NCBI RefSeq assembly: GCF_000735135.1
Contig: NZ_JPLZ01000006.1
Span: forward strand, 1,302,001 to 1,366,000
Length of the DNA: 64,000 nucleotides
Direction of reading: 5' to 3'
DNA from: Chryseobacterium sp. FH1
GTDB lineage: Bacteria > Bacteroidota > Bacteroidia > Flavobacteriales > Weeksellaceae
Below the pieces are notes generated by a model that worked only from the letters and a program-made list of their open reading frames with translations, had not been told where the DNA came from and ran no database searches. A program made the position numbers and the translations under genes. Shown piece by piece: positions 17,088 through 26,251 of the stretch; position 1 is the stretch's first letter; every line of letters begins with the position of its first letter.

Positions 17088-17094
17088 AGAAATT

Positions 17095-17234
17095 AAATGA
17101 TAAAAGTGAATGATAACCCATGAATGATGAGATGAATGATAAATGATTCTTCAATCAGTTTCAATCAGCTTCAATCATTTAACTATCGATCATCATTTAT
17201 CAACTATCATTTATCAATCATCAATTATATAATT
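17095..17234. repeat. ATGATAAATGAT/ATCATTTATCA simple repeats before the CBS-like gene
   Basis: The interval is made almost wholly of short direct and inverted copies of ATCATTTATCA and its complement. Related runs occur at 7135-7172, 18222-18250, 43070-43115 and 46612-46682. Confidence 0.6.
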
Positions 17235-18218
17235 ATGAAATATTACAACAATATCGTAGAAACAATCGGTAACACACCATTAGTCAAGATCAACAGAGTT
17301 TTGGGAGAAGATTTTCCAGCTTTGGTTTTGGCAAAAGTTGAAACGACGAATCCGGGAAATTCTGTAAAAGACAGAATGGCCCTCAAAATGATCGAAGATG
17401 CTGAGAAAGACGGTCGTCTAAAACCAGGCGGAACCATCATCGAAGGAACTTCCGGAAACACAGGAATGGGATTGGCTTTGGTCGCAATTCAAAAAGGTTA
17501 CAAATGCATCTTCGTGACCAATTCCAAACAATCCAAAGAAAAATGTGATATTCTCCGTGCCGTTGGTGCAGAAGTAATCGTTTGTCCAACAGATGTAAAA
17601 CCTACTGATCCACGTTCGTATTATTCAGTTTCAAAAAGACTAGCTAAGGAAACGGAAAATGGCTGGTACGTAAACCAATACGACAATCTTTCCAACAGAC
17701 TAGCGCATTACGAAAGTACAGCGCCAGAAATCTGGGAACAAACAGACGGAAAATTAACGCATTTTGTAGCTGGAGCCGGAACAGGAGGAACGGTGACGGG
17801 TTGTGGAACATTCTTCAAAGAGAGAAATCCCGACATCAAAATCATTGGTGTTGATACTTACGGTTCTATTTTGAAAGAGATCCACGAAACCGGAGAGATC
17901 CATTTGAATCACGCGTACACTTACATTACAGAAGGTATTGGCGAAGATATTCTTCCAGAAAATTACGATATGAGCGTCATCGACCATTTCGAAAAAGTGA
18001 CGGACAAAGACGGTGCGATCTACGCAAGAAGATTGGCAAAAGAAGAAGGGATCTTCTGCGGCTATTCTGCGGGAAGTGCAATGTCTGCTCTGGTTCAGAT
18101 GAAAGACCAGTTCACAAAAGACGATGTGATAGTCGTTTTGTTACACGATCACGGAAGCCGTTACGTTGGGAAAATCTACAACGATGATTGGATGAAGGAA
18201 ATGGGTTGGCTGGAGTAA
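17235..18218 (+). CDS. Cystathionine beta-synthase / cysteine synthase family enzyme
   Basis: 327 residues from the ATG giving KYYNNIVETIGNTPLVKIN; an ATG at 17136 lies in repeat DNA and is rejected. PLP fold type II: the Lys in NPGNSVKDRMA, the substrate loop EGTSGNTG, the phosphate-binding GAGTGGTVTG, and GYSAGSA near the end. The C-terminal HDHGSRYVGKIYNDDWM resembles the end of the CBS catalytic domain, favouring CBS over CysK, without a regulatory Bateman domain. Makes cystathionine from serine and homocysteine, or cysteine from O-acetylserine. Confidence 0.85.
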   Translation: MKYYNNIVETIGNTPLVKINRVLGEDFPALVLAKVETTNPGNSVKDRMALKMIEDAEKDGRLKPGGTIIEGTSGNTGMGLALVAIQKGYKCIFVTNSKQSKEKCDILRAVGAEVIVCPTDVKPTDPRSYYSVSKRLAKETENGWYVNQYDNLSNRLAHYESTAPEIWEQTDGKLTHFVAGAGTGGTVTGCGTFFKERNPDIKIIGVDTYGSILKEIHETGEIHLNHAYTYITEGIGEDILPENYDMSVIDHFEKVTDKDGAIYARRLAKEEGIFCGYSAGSAMSALVQMKDQFTKDDVIVVLLHDHGSRYVGKIYNDDWMKEMGWLE

Positions 18219-18251
18219 AGATAAATGATAGATCATCAACGATAAATGATA

Positions 18252-18287
18252 AAACCGTTTAGTTTTTTGAAGCAAAGCGGTTTTTTT
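18252..18287 (+). terminator. Terminator after the CBS-like gene
   Basis: AAACCGTTT pairs imperfectly with AAAGCGGTTT across a 13-base loop, followed by seven Ts. Confidence 0.65.
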
Positions 18288-18398
18288 GTCAAAAGGAGTC
18301 TTGTCTAATCCGCTTTTTCGCTGTATAGTTTTTTTTTCAATCTAAATTCTCAATAATATGAATTCTACTATTAAATATGACAAAAAGATACCATTATA

Positions 18399-18660
18399 CG
18401 GAGCGATTTAGCTTAGTTAATATTGTTTTTCTACAAACACATTGTTCTTACAGAGCATTTTAATAGTGAAATTTTAAGTAGAATATGGTTTAAATTAATT
18501 TTAAATTTATCCAATAGAGATGTGTTACAAAAGAGCAATTTTATTGAGAGATATTTTACAATCAATTTTTTTGTTAAAATTCACAAATGAAAAATGCTCC
18601 AGAGGAGCAATATGTTTGTAGAAAATGTTTGGTTATCAAACGGAGCTCTGTAGGAGTTCA
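18399..18660. repeat. Inverted pair of a dispersed GGAGC...TTTGTAGAAA element
   Basis: The gap 18219-18724 has no gene. Its right part (18588-18660) reads AAAATGCTCCAGAGGAGCAA then TATGTTTGTAGAAAA and CGGAGCTCTGTAGGAGTT; the left part (18399-18465) is a diverged inverted copy, with TTTTTCTACAAACACATTG and ACAGAGCATTTT. GCTCCAGAGGAGC is itself a small palindrome. Similar sequences are widespread in Bacteroidetes intergenic DNA; the pair looks like a small non-autonomous palindromic element. Confidence 0.6.
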
Positions 18661-18724
18661 ATGTTTTACCAATATTAAGAATATTTTCAAAAAATTCACA
18701 CGTCGTTAATTTTTGAAAAATAAG

Positions 18725-18973
18725 TTACAAAATTCCACCACCCAAAATCAATCTGATGAATCCGAAAAACGCCGCCACGCCACACATTGCGATGCCAGCT
18801 ATGGCGTTTCCTTTTGGTAGATTATCTTCTTGCACGTAAGCTACAATGCTGATCACCAATCCGATCATTGAAAATGGAATGTTGATCCAGTTGAACGCTC
18901 CCAAACAAGGAATGAATCCGAAAAGCATTCCGAATATCGCTAAGATTCCCATTACCAGACTTGCTGTTTTCAT
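18725..18973 (-). CDS. Small membrane protein, unknown function
   Basis: 82 residues, mostly hydrophobic: two long segments (LVMGILAIFGMLFGFIPCLG with SMIGLVISIVAYVQ, and AIAGIAMCGVAAFFGFIRLI) around a short polar loop EDNLPKGN. The arrangement is like DUF4190-type small membrane proteins. Its start overlaps the stop of the DUF2752 gene (ATGA), so the two are cotranscribed. Confidence 0.7.
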   Translation of the reverse strand: MKTASLVMGILAIFGMLFGFIPCLGAFNWINIPFSMIGLVISIVAYVQEDNLPKGNAIAGIAMCGVAAFFGFIRLILGGGIL

Positions 18974-19293
18974 AGTTTTGTTTTATAGTTTTTGAATAAA
19001 TATTTTAAAAAGAAAAGCGAATTTAAGATTAATAAAACAAACATAAACGGACTTAACTTATTAAAGGCGAAAGCACTTCCGAAATTCAGTTTTTTAAGTT
19101 CGATAAAAGCGTGAGTTGATCCGCAAAGAAAACATTCTAATCCCTTTTTCCGAGCCTCACACACCGGAAGTTGTGACAGTATTTTTTGCTCATCTACAAA
19201 AAATAAAACCAATAAGATTAAAATTGATACAACTGCAGAGACTTGCCAGACAATCAAAATCGCATTTTTGAGTTCTTGGTTTTTGTAGATCAT
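18970..19293 (-). CDS. DUF2752 domain membrane protein
   Basis: 107 residues. Two hydrophobic helices (VSAVVSILILLVLFFV; MFVLLILNSLFFLKYLF) flank the motif CFLCGSTHAFIELKKLNFGSAFAFN, which corresponds to the DUF2752 signature CPxCGxTRAxxxLxxGxxxxAxxxN. Some DUF2752 proteins work with type VII-like or TM2/DUF4190 partners; function here is unknown. Cotranscribed with the small membrane protein that follows. Confidence 0.75.
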   Translation of the reverse strand: MIYKNQELKNAILIVWQVSAVVSILILLVLFFVDEQKILSQLPVCEARKKGLECFLCGSTHAFIELKKLNFGSAFAFNKLSPFMFVLLILNSLFFLKYLFKNYKTKL

Positions 19294-19343
19294 CTTTTCA
19301 ATTAAATTGTTCTACGACTGATATTTTAACCTTAAGTAAATAC

Positions 19344-20009
19344 TTAATCTTCAGTAAATAATTTAAACTTTAATAATTCGGATTGATTCGGAATTTCGAC
19401 TAGTACCCAATAGTAATTATCTTCTTTGCTAATAACTTGATAATTGTATATATCACCTTTTTTACTAAAGTTTTTTCGTGTCTTGTTATTACTTTCAACA
19501 AAAATCAACTCAAATGAATTAGTAGTAATCCAATTATAATGGAGCTTTGAAAAAGTTCCGTCTGAGAAAGTTTCAGTCCAATACTTATTGTCTGTTTGAA
19601 CTTTTGTTATTTCACCAGCATATTCATAGTAATGAAATTTATCTATGTTTTTAAATGTTTCAATTTGTTTATCAGTAATTTCAATGGAAGGCTTCGCATC
19701 AAGTCGCATCCAATTATCATCCTTTGGAGGATCTACTCGATATAAGTATTCTCTGAATTCTTGACAGTTTTTTTGTAATCTAAAATAAATTTGATTACCA
19801 ATCTCAGACGCGTTGTCTTCAGACTGATTTTTCAAAGTAGGCCAAATGAATTTTTCATTCAAGATTTTTATTCGGGTAGAATCTGCGAGATTTTTATTCT
19901 CTTTAAAATTATTACACATTTCATTCACCAAAACATCAATGCTATTATTTTTGTTTTGTGCCGTTGACATCGATGAAATTAGAAATACTAAAAAGAAGAT
20001 ATTTTTCAT
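19344..20009 (-). CDS. Secreted protein of unknown function
   Basis: 221 residues from the ATG at 20009, which begins a signal peptide (KNIFFLVFLISSMSTAQ); a longer frame from 20153 would overlap the isoaspartyl peptidase gene and is rejected. The mature protein has a helical first half (DVLVNEMCNNFKENKNL) and a beta-rich second half (FSDGTFSKLHYNWITTNSFE, VISKEDNYYWVLVEIP). No family recognised. It lies 28 bases after the cyanophycin-degradation pair on the same strand, so read-through expression is possible. Confidence 0.6.
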   Translation of the reverse strand: MKNIFFLVFLISSMSTAQNKNNSIDVLVNEMCNNFKENKNLADSTRIKILNEKFIWPTLKNQSEDNASEIGNQIYFRLQKNCQEFREYLYRVDPPKDDNWMRLDAKPSIEITDKQIETFKNIDKFHYYEYAGEITKVQTDNKYWTETFSDGTFSKLHYNWITTNSFELIFVESNNKTRKNFSKKGDIYNYQVISKEDNYYWVLVEIPNQSELLKFKLFTED

Positions 20010-20037
20010 AGAATATTTTTTGAGATTAATAATAAAA

Positions 20038-20880
20038 TTACCCAAAAACCTCAAAATCCACCCCATCAAAACTCGCGAAAACCATCGTAGGATAAGAATC
20101 TTGATGGAAGATATTTCCCTCAGAGTCAATCCCAATCGCGCCTGCAAAACCATCGATTTCCTTCAACTCTTCAAAGGTTCTGTCGAAGGCATTTTCTATA
20201 GTAAGTCCGTCTGTAACTCGAGTTACTATTTTCGCTGAGGTGGCATTACTGACAATATCTTCACCAACGCCAGTACAGCTTACCGCACAAAATTGGTTGG
20301 CGTAATTTCCTGCCACAGTCGCAGAATCCGAGATTCTTCCTGGGATTTCAAAACCTTTTCCGCCGGTGGAAGTTGCAACTGCCAATTTTCCTTTTTTGTC
20401 AATCGCAACAGCGCCAACAGTTCCTTTGCCTCCGGTTTTCAGTTTTTCTTCGTATTCTTTTCTTCGCTGTGGGATTTCGGTGGAGAAGTCTTCGAAGCCA
20501 TTTTCGGTTGCGTATTTTTTCGCACCGTTTCCGCCAAGAACACGGTCGTCTTCTTTCATTAATTCCTTAGCAACAAAGACTGGATTTTTCACATCCTGAA
20601 TATTGATCACGCCACTCATCTTCTGCGTTTCACCATCCATAATCGCAGCGCTCATTCGGATCACGCCATCACTTTGGATCTGCGAACCAATCCCGGCATT
20701 ATACAATTCGTCATCTTCCAAAAGAGAAACGGCATAAGCAACGGTGTCAAAAGCAGAATTGTTTTGAAGGAAATCATAAGACTTTTTCGCAACGGCTTTC
20801 AGTGAATTCTGTTTTGCCAATTTCACTTCGTTGCTTTGATTACTTTCGGAGAAGAAACCGCCGTGGATGATTATTTTCAT
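20038..20880 (-). CDS. Isoaspartyl peptidase / plant-type L-asparaginase
   Basis: 280 residues of the Ntn-hydrolase family that cleaves itself before a threonine nucleophile. The conserved GTVGAVA places that Thr at residue 154; the preceding linker KLKTGGK and the following ATSTGG and GRISDSATVAGNYA match the family, as does the N-terminal HGG. Such enzymes split beta-aspartyl dipeptides, including the beta-Asp-Arg released from cyanophycin by cyanophycinase, whose gene is next upstream on the same strand. The role in cyanophycin use is inferred from that context. Confidence 0.9.
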   Translation of the reverse strand: MKIIIHGGFFSESNQSNEVKLAKQNSLKAVAKKSYDFLQNNSAFDTVAYAVSLLEDDELYNAGIGSQIQSDGVIRMSAAIMDGETQKMSGVINIQDVKNPVFVAKELMKEDDRVLGGNGAKKYATENGFEDFSTEIPQRRKEYEEKLKTGGKGTVGAVAIDKKGKLAVATSTGGKGFEIPGRISDSATVAGNYANQFCAVSCTGVGEDIVSNATSAKIVTRVTDGLTIENAFDRTFEELKEIDGFAGAIGIDSEGNIFHQDSYPTMVFASFDGVDFEVFG

Positions 20881-20907
20881 AAATGGAATTTTAGTTTTTA
20901 TTTGTCT

Positions 20908-21043
20908 TCGAGAACCTCAGACTGACAAAGAATTTTTTATAGGTCTTCCCTTCGTCAAGCTCAGGATAAACTTCACCTCAGACTGACAATCTTAAATTCT
21001 AAACTGTAATTACGATTTGTCACACTGAGCGGAGTCGAAGTGT
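20908..21043. repeat. TGACA/CTGAGCGGAGTCGAAG dispersed repeats
   Basis: The gap between the peptidase and cyanophycinase holds several partial copies: AACCTCAGACTGACAAAG, CTTCGTCAAGCTCAGGATAA, CACCTCAGACTGACAA and GTCACACTGAGCGGAGTCG. A relative occurs at 38700-38733. Confidence 0.55.
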
Positions 21044-21044
21044 T

Positions 21045-21953
21045 TTAATCGCTCGTATAATTACTCGGAATAACTTGTGGGATTGGGTTGTACTGAGAAT
21101 TGACGATATTCATTTCTCTTGATTTAAGATCAAAAGTATCATTCATAGAAAGCACATCCACAACCAAGTTTTTAATGGAAATCGGTTGTCCGAGATCAAC
21201 ATTGGTCAAATTGGTATCTTTGATTTGAAGTCCGTCCACGATGATGACAAGTCCTGAACCAATTGCGGTCATTTTATCATCTTCAATAAATAATCCTGTG
21301 TCTTCACCCAAACCAATTCCCAAAGTTCTCGGATTGCTTACGACTGCTTGGAACAACCTTCCGATTCTCCCTCGCTGTACAAAATGCGTGTCGATAACTA
21401 CGTTTTCTATAAATCCTAAACCTTGTGTTGTTTTGATTTCACCTTTCAATAGTGCTTCGGAACTTGAACCTTGATAGATCATATTTTCAGAAGCGGCCGC
21501 CGCTCCTGCAGAAGTTCCGGCGTAGATGAAGTCTTCGGTTTGATATTTGGTCAAGATGGCATCGTGGAATCTGGTTCCGCCAAGAATTGAGGTTAAGCGA
21601 AGTTGGTCACCACCTGTGAACATCACAACATCTGCCGCATTTGCTCTCGCTACGATGGCGTCGCTGTTTGCTTGTTCGCGGTTTTGAATGTCGAGGATAT
21701 TGCAATTTTTAATACCGAGATATTCGAATGCTTTTTTATATTCTGGCCCAACGATGTCTGGGATTTGAGAGGCGGTCGTAATGACTTCGATGATAGAATC
21801 TTCTTTGTATCTAGATTCATCGATGATTTTTCTGAGGATACCTCGTTCAAAAAAGTTGAGATTTTTTTCGACGTTTTGGTCAAAACTGGTCTCTGTAAAA
21901 CTACCTTTGTTTACAGCGCCTCCAATGATGACAAGTTTTCCTTTTGATTTCAT
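21045..21953 (-). CDS. cphB: Cyanophycinase
   Basis: 302 residues from MKSKGKLVIIGGAVNKG; a start three codons earlier is possible. Peptidase family S51: the nucleophile Ser148 lies in YAGTSAGAAA, with FTGGDQLRL before it and IDTHFVQRGRIGRL after it. Cuts cyanophycin (poly-aspartate with arginine side groups) into beta-Asp-Arg dipeptides. No signal peptide, so it acts inside the cell. It is divergent from cphA and upstream of the isoaspartyl peptidase, giving a complete make-and-break cluster. Confidence 0.92.
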   Translation of the reverse strand: MKSKGKLVIIGGAVNKGSFTETSFDQNVEKNLNFFERGILRKIIDESRYKEDSIIEVITTASQIPDIVGPEYKKAFEYLGIKNCNILDIQNREQANSDAIVARANAADVVMFTGGDQLRLTSILGGTRFHDAILTKYQTEDFIYAGTSAGAAAASENMIYQGSSSEALLKGEIKTTQGLGFIENVVIDTHFVQRGRIGRLFQAVVSNPRTLGIGLGEDTGLFIEDDKMTAIGSGLVIIVDGLQIKDTNLTNVDLGQPISIKNLVVDVLSMNDTFDLKSREMNIVNSQYNPIPQVIPSNYTSD

Positions 21954-22168
21954 AGTTAACAAAAATAATAAATCATATCAAGATAGACCTCATTTTTCAA
22001 CGGTAAAAATCAATCAAAGTTATTTAAAGTTTTAATTATTAAAGGCTATTAGTAGAAAATGGTGGTTTTAAATTAACAAATCGTTAATTATTATGAATAT
22101 TCGATAAAGATTCTGTTTTATAGTAAAATAATTATCTGTGATTTTTCTTTATTTCAGAGCTTTTCTAT

Positions 22169-22176
22169 TATCTTTG
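22169..22176 (+). promoter_or_regulatory. Probable -7 box for cphA
   Basis: TATCTTTG fits TAnnTTTG and lies 130 bases before the cphA ATG. The 353-base space between cphB and cphA is very AT-rich and holds no gene; the long leader left by this promoter may carry regulation, but no defined structure was seen. Confidence 0.45.
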
Positions 22177-22306
22177 ATAAAATAGATTTTAGGAACGACT
22201 TTGGTTAGCATTTTTGAATCGCTTTAGGAAACTAAATTATAAATTTTCAAAGCATTGATTTTAAGTTCAATATCAAAAATCTATTCTCTAACAACTACCT
22301 TTAAAT

Positions 22307-24934
22307 ATGAAAATCGAAAAAATACAAGTTCTCAGAGGTCCGAATATCTGGAGCATTACAAGAAAAAAATTAATTCAAATGCGTTTGGATCTGGAAGAAA
22401 CAGAACATTTTCCAACCAATAAAATAGACGGTTTCCGAGAAAGGATCGAAAAACTTTTGCCGTCGCTCATTTCCCACAGATGCTCGGAAGGTTGCGAAGG
22501 CGGATTCTTCAAAAGGGTAGAAATGGGAACCTGGATGGGACACGTGATAGAGCATATTGCGCTTGAAATTCAGACTTTGGCCGGGATGGATGTTGGATTT
22601 GGAAGAACCAGAGAAACCAAAACACCGGGCGTTTACAACGTTGTTTTCAATTACAAGGAAGAGCAGGCTGGTATTTTTGCAGCCGAAGAAGCCGTGCGGA
22701 TTGCAGAATGTCTGATGTCTGCAGAAGAATATGATATCGAAAAATGCATTCACAACCTGAAAGAACTTCGCGAAAGTGAGAGATTGGGACCATCGACTGG
22801 AAGTATAGTAGAGGAAGCCGTTTCCAGAAGGATTCCTTGGATCAGATTGGGGAAAAACTCTTTGGTACAGCTTGGTTATGGAATCAATCAACAGAGATTT
22901 CAGGCAACAATTACAGGTAACACAAGTAGTATTGCCGTAGATATTGCTTGCAACAAAGAATTGACGAAAAAAATGCTGGAAGATGCGGCGATTCCTGTTC
23001 CCTCCGGAAGTTTGGTGGTGGACGAGGAAGGTTTGGATCTTGCAATCAGAAAAATAGGTTACCCGATCGTGATCAAACCATTGGATGGCAATCACGGGAA
23101 AGGGGCATCCATCAATGTGAATGATTATGAAACAGCTGTGGTTGGGTTGACACATGCGCAACAATATTCCAGAAAAGTGATTGTAGAAAAGTACATCACA
23201 GGTTTTGATTTCCGTGTTTTGGTCATCAATCATAAAATGGTGGCGGCTGCGAGAAGAGTGCCGGCTCACGTGGTAGGCGATGGTGAGTTGAGCATCCAAG
23301 AACTCATCGATAAAGAAAATACAGACCCAAGAAGAGGTTACGGACACGAAAACGTCTTGACCGAAATTGATGTTGATAAAGACACTAACGAGCTTCTTGA
23401 AAAATTAAATTATACTTTAGAAACTATTCCTCAAAAAGGAGAAATTGTTTACTTAAAATCTACTGCGAATTTATCCACCGGCGGAACATCCATCGATGTG
23501 ACCGATATGATCCATCCTGAGAATGTTCAAATGGCGGAACGTGTTTCTAGGATCATAGGACTGGATGTTTGCGGGATCGATATTATGGCAGAAAACCTGA
23601 CGCAACCCTTGAAAGAAAGTGGTGGGGCAATCTTGGAAGTGAATGCGGCACCAGGGTTCAGAATGCATCTTGCACCAAGTGAAGGTTTGCCAAGAAACGT
23701 TGCAGCGCCGGTTGTAGATATGCTTTATCCACCAGGAAAAGAATTCAGGATTCCAATCATTGCTTTGACGGGAACGAATGGAAAAACTACAACGACCAGG
23801 ATTCTCGCACACATCGTAAAAAACAACGGAAAAAGAGTAGGTTTCACGACATCTGACGGAATCTACATCCAAAATACATTGCTTCAAAAAGGCGATACGA
23901 CCGGACCACAATCTGCCGAATTTATTTTAAAGGATCCAACCGTAGAATTCGCTGTTCTGGAAACGGCGAGAGGAGGTATTTTGCGTTCTGGATTAGGTTT
24001 CGGAACTTGTGATATCGGGGTTTTGACAAATATCAAAGAAGACCATTTGGGTATCAGCGATATTCATAATCTTAAGGATTTAACTAGAGTAAAACGCGTG
24101 GTTTTGGATAGCGTGAAAAAAGATGGCTGGTGCGTTTTGAATGCCGACGACGAATATTCTATGAGATTGGTGGATGATTTGAAATCAAAAATTGCATTAT
24201 TCAGTCTGGATGAGAACAATCCGCACATCAAACGATTTGCGAAAGAAGGTAAAATCACTTGCGTGTACGAAGAAGGTTTTGTAACGATCAAAAAAGGCGA
24301 ATGGAAGATCCGCATAGAAAGGGTGAAAAATATCCCGATCACGATGGAAGGCAAAGCGAAGTTTATGATCGCGAACGTTTTGGCGGCATCATTGGCGGCT
24401 TACGTTTACGGCTTTGAAATTCCAAACATTGCTCTGGCTTTGACGACTTTTATCCCAAGTGCGCAATTGACACCGGGCCGACTGAATATCTTCAACTTCA
24501 AAAACTTCAAAGTGATGATCGATTTTGCGCATAATCCAGCTGGATACGAAGCAATTGAGGATTTCTTGAAAAGTGTGGAAGCCAACAAGAAAATCGGAAT
24601 CATCTCGGGTGTTGGCGACAGGAGAGATGGCGACATCCGCGAGATCGGAAAAATTGCTGGAAGAATGTTTGATCACATCATCATCAGAAACGAAAAACAT
24701 TTGAGAGGCAGACCGGAAGAAGAGATCAACGGCTTGATCATCGAAGGCATCCAAGAAGCGAACAGAAACATTAGCTACGAGTGTATTCCGAAAGAAATCG
24801 ATGCATTGAAACACGCGATGAGTCTGGCAGAAGAAGGTACTTTTATCACCGCTCTCAGTGATGTGATCACGAATGCTATAGAACTGGTTCAGGAATATCA
24901 AAATAAGGAAGTTCAGGACGAAGGAAAATATTAG
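22307..24934 (+). CDS. cphA: Cyanophycin synthetase
   Basis: 875 residues, typical length. Adds aspartate to the backbone and arginine to its side chain, each with ATP, making the nitrogen store cyanophycin in the cytoplasm. Order: N-terminal domain (~1-160, MGHVIEHIALEIQTLAG), ATP-grasp domain (~215-480; VIKPLDGNHGKGASINV, and ILEVNAAPGFRMHLAPSEG), Mur-ligase-like domain with P-loop GTNGKTTTTR at ~489-498, DHLGI, and HNPAGYEAIEDFL. Both active centres look intact. Divergent from cphB. Arginine genes in the same window supply one substrate. Confidence 0.95.
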   Translation: MKIEKIQVLRGPNIWSITRKKLIQMRLDLEETEHFPTNKIDGFRERIEKLLPSLISHRCSEGCEGGFFKRVEMGTWMGHVIEHIALEIQTLAGMDVGFGRTRETKTPGVYNVVFNYKEEQAGIFAAEEAVRIAECLMSAEEYDIEKCIHNLKELRESERLGPSTGSIVEEAVSRRIPWIRLGKNSLVQLGYGINQQRFQATITGNTSSIAVDIACNKELTKKMLEDAAIPVPSGSLVVDEEGLDLAIRKIGYPIVIKPLDGNHGKGASINVNDYETAVVGLTHAQQYSRKVIVEKYITGFDFRVLVINHKMVAAARRVPAHVVGDGELSIQELIDKENTDPRRGYGHENVLTEIDVDKDTNELLEKLNYTLETIPQKGEIVYLKSTANLSTGGTSIDVTDMIHPENVQMAERVSRIIGLDVCGIDIMAENLTQPLKESGGAILEVNAAPGFRMHLAPSEGLPRNVAAPVVDMLYPPGKEFRIPIIALTGTNGKTTTTRILAHIVKNNGKRVGFTTSDGIYIQNTLLQKGDTTGPQSAEFILKDPTVEFAVLETARGGILRSGLGFGTCDIGVLTNIKEDHLGISDIHNLKDLTRVKRVVLDSVKKDGWCVLNADDEYSMRLVDDLKSKIALFSLDENNPHIKRFAKEGKITCVYEEGFVTIKKGEWKIRIERVKNIPITMEGKAKFMIANVLAASLAAYVYGFEIPNIALALTTFIPSAQLTPGRLNIFNFKNFKVMIDFAHNPAGYEAIEDFLKSVEANKKIGIISGVGDRRDGDIREIGKIAGRMFDHIIIRNEKHLRGRPEEEINGLIIEGIQEANRNISYECIPKEIDALKHAMSLAEEGTFITALSDVITNAIELVQEYQNKEVQDEGKY

Positions 24935-24952
24935 AATTTAAATTTCAATAAG

Positions 24953-24981
24953 AAACCGCTCTATTCAAGGGCGGTTTTTTA
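24953..24981 (+). terminator. Terminator after cphA
   Basis: AACCGCTC and GGGCGGTT enclose a short loop and run into six Ts. Confidence 0.85.
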
Positions 24982-25043
24982 GTTCCTTGAAATCAAATAA
25001 TCCTTAAATTACAATACTTTTTTAAGCCTTAAAATTGAAATTA

Positions 25044-26174
25044 ATGCAAAACTTTAAAATCATAAAAGTCGCTCTTATTTTTAGTTCGGCTCTGTTATTT
25101 TCTCAAAATTATAAAACCTCGATAACTGCAAAGGACGGAAAGTCATTTCCTAGAATTGATGCTAATCGAAAAGCAGAGTTCAAAGTCCATTTTCCAGAAG
25201 CAAAATCAGTCATTTTGGAAGGTGGAGACGGAATGCAAAATTTGAAAGTGACCACTTCAAAGGAAAATGATGGCTTTTGGAATATCTCAACCTCGCCTTT
25301 GGAGATCGGCTTTCATTATTATTGGTTTAATGTTGATGGCAAACGAACCAATGACCCGAATACAGAACTTTATTTCGGATACGGTCAGCCAACAAGCGGG
25401 ATTGAAATTCCGTCTGGCGAAGATTTCTTTTTTGAGAAAAATGTGAAGCATGGAAAAATTGTAGAGGAAGGTTTTGATTCTGAAATCACCAAAGGAAAAC
25501 GAAACTTCAAAGTGTATTTGCCACCAAATTACGGCACTAAGAAACTCCCGGTTTTATATCTCTATCACGGGACTGGCGAAGATATTACTGGTTGGGAAAG
25601 ACAAGGTTACATCAGAAATATTTTAGATAATCTTTTGGCAGAAAAAAAAGCAACCGAAATGATTGTCGTGATGGATTATGGCGTTGCACTAACTCCCGAA
25701 CTGGAAAAATTGCCCGACGATTTTCCAAGAACTGTCATTTCTACAAAAAATCTAGACAAGCTGGTGGCTCAGGAACTGATGCCTTACATCGAAAAAAAAT
25801 ATAAAACAAACGGGCAAAATGCTATCGCTGGGCTGTCGCGGGGAAGTTATCAGGCGATGTTCATCGGTTCAAATCACCCTGAATTATTTTCTGCCATTGG
25901 CTCGTTCAGTCCAGTGATCTACGACGGGACAGAACTTCAGCCTTTCAAAGAATTGCCGATTGACAAATTATTGAAATCAAAGCGAAAACCATTTATATTC
26001 ATTGGAATCGGTGAAAAAGAAGACAAGCGTTTTGAGGAATACAACACGATATTGGCTAATTATCTGAATCAGAAGAAATATCCATTCGTCCAATACAAAT
26101 CGGCCGGAACCTACCACGAATGGCTAACTTGGCGACGTTGTCTTTATGAATTTGTGCCAAAATTATTTAAATAA
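25044..26174 (+). CDS. Secreted esterase, feruloyl-esterase/EsD-like
   Basis: 376 residues from the ATG at 25044, with signal peptide (IIKVALIFSSALLFSQ). The N-terminal ~25-130 is an E-set/CBM48-like domain (EFKVHFPEAKSVILEGGD, GFHYYWFNVDGK). The C-terminal alpha/beta hydrolase has VLYLYHGTGEDITGWERQG, nucleophile Ser265 in AGLSRGSYQ, and a late His in TYHEWLTWRRCLYEF. This layout is that of the Bacteroidetes enterochelin-esterase-like/feruloyl esterases acting on polysaccharide esters in periplasm or outside. Terminators on both sides make it a single unit. Confidence 0.85.
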   Translation: MQNFKIIKVALIFSSALLFSQNYKTSITAKDGKSFPRIDANRKAEFKVHFPEAKSVILEGGDGMQNLKVTTSKENDGFWNISTSPLEIGFHYYWFNVDGKRTNDPNTELYFGYGQPTSGIEIPSGEDFFFEKNVKHGKIVEEGFDSEITKGKRNFKVYLPPNYGTKKLPVLYLYHGTGEDITGWERQGYIRNILDNLLAEKKATEMIVVMDYGVALTPELEKLPDDFPRTVISTKNLDKLVAQELMPYIEKKYKTNGQNAIAGLSRGSYQAMFIGSNHPELFSAIGSFSPVIYDGTELQPFKELPIDKLLKSKRKPFIFIGIGEKEDKRFEEYNTILANYLNQKKYPFVQYKSAGTYHEWLTWRRCLYEFVPKLFK

Positions 26175-26181
26175 ATGAAAT

Positions 26182-26209
26182 AAACCGCTCTTGATTTAGG
26201 GCGGTTTTT
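26182..26209 (+). terminator. Terminator after the esterase gene
   Basis: AAACCGCTC and GGGCGGTTT stem with a T-run; nearly the same stem as after cphA. Confidence 0.8.
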
Positions 26210-26251
26210 GCATTAAAATGTAATGCGATTAGTCTTTTTGCATTGTCAGTA

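Noticed and set aside
22370-23347. 325-codon open frame on the minus strand inside cphA
   Set aside because: It lies wholly within a well-supported gene, has an unlikely composition (rich in His, Cys, Phe and Ser), and matches no family.
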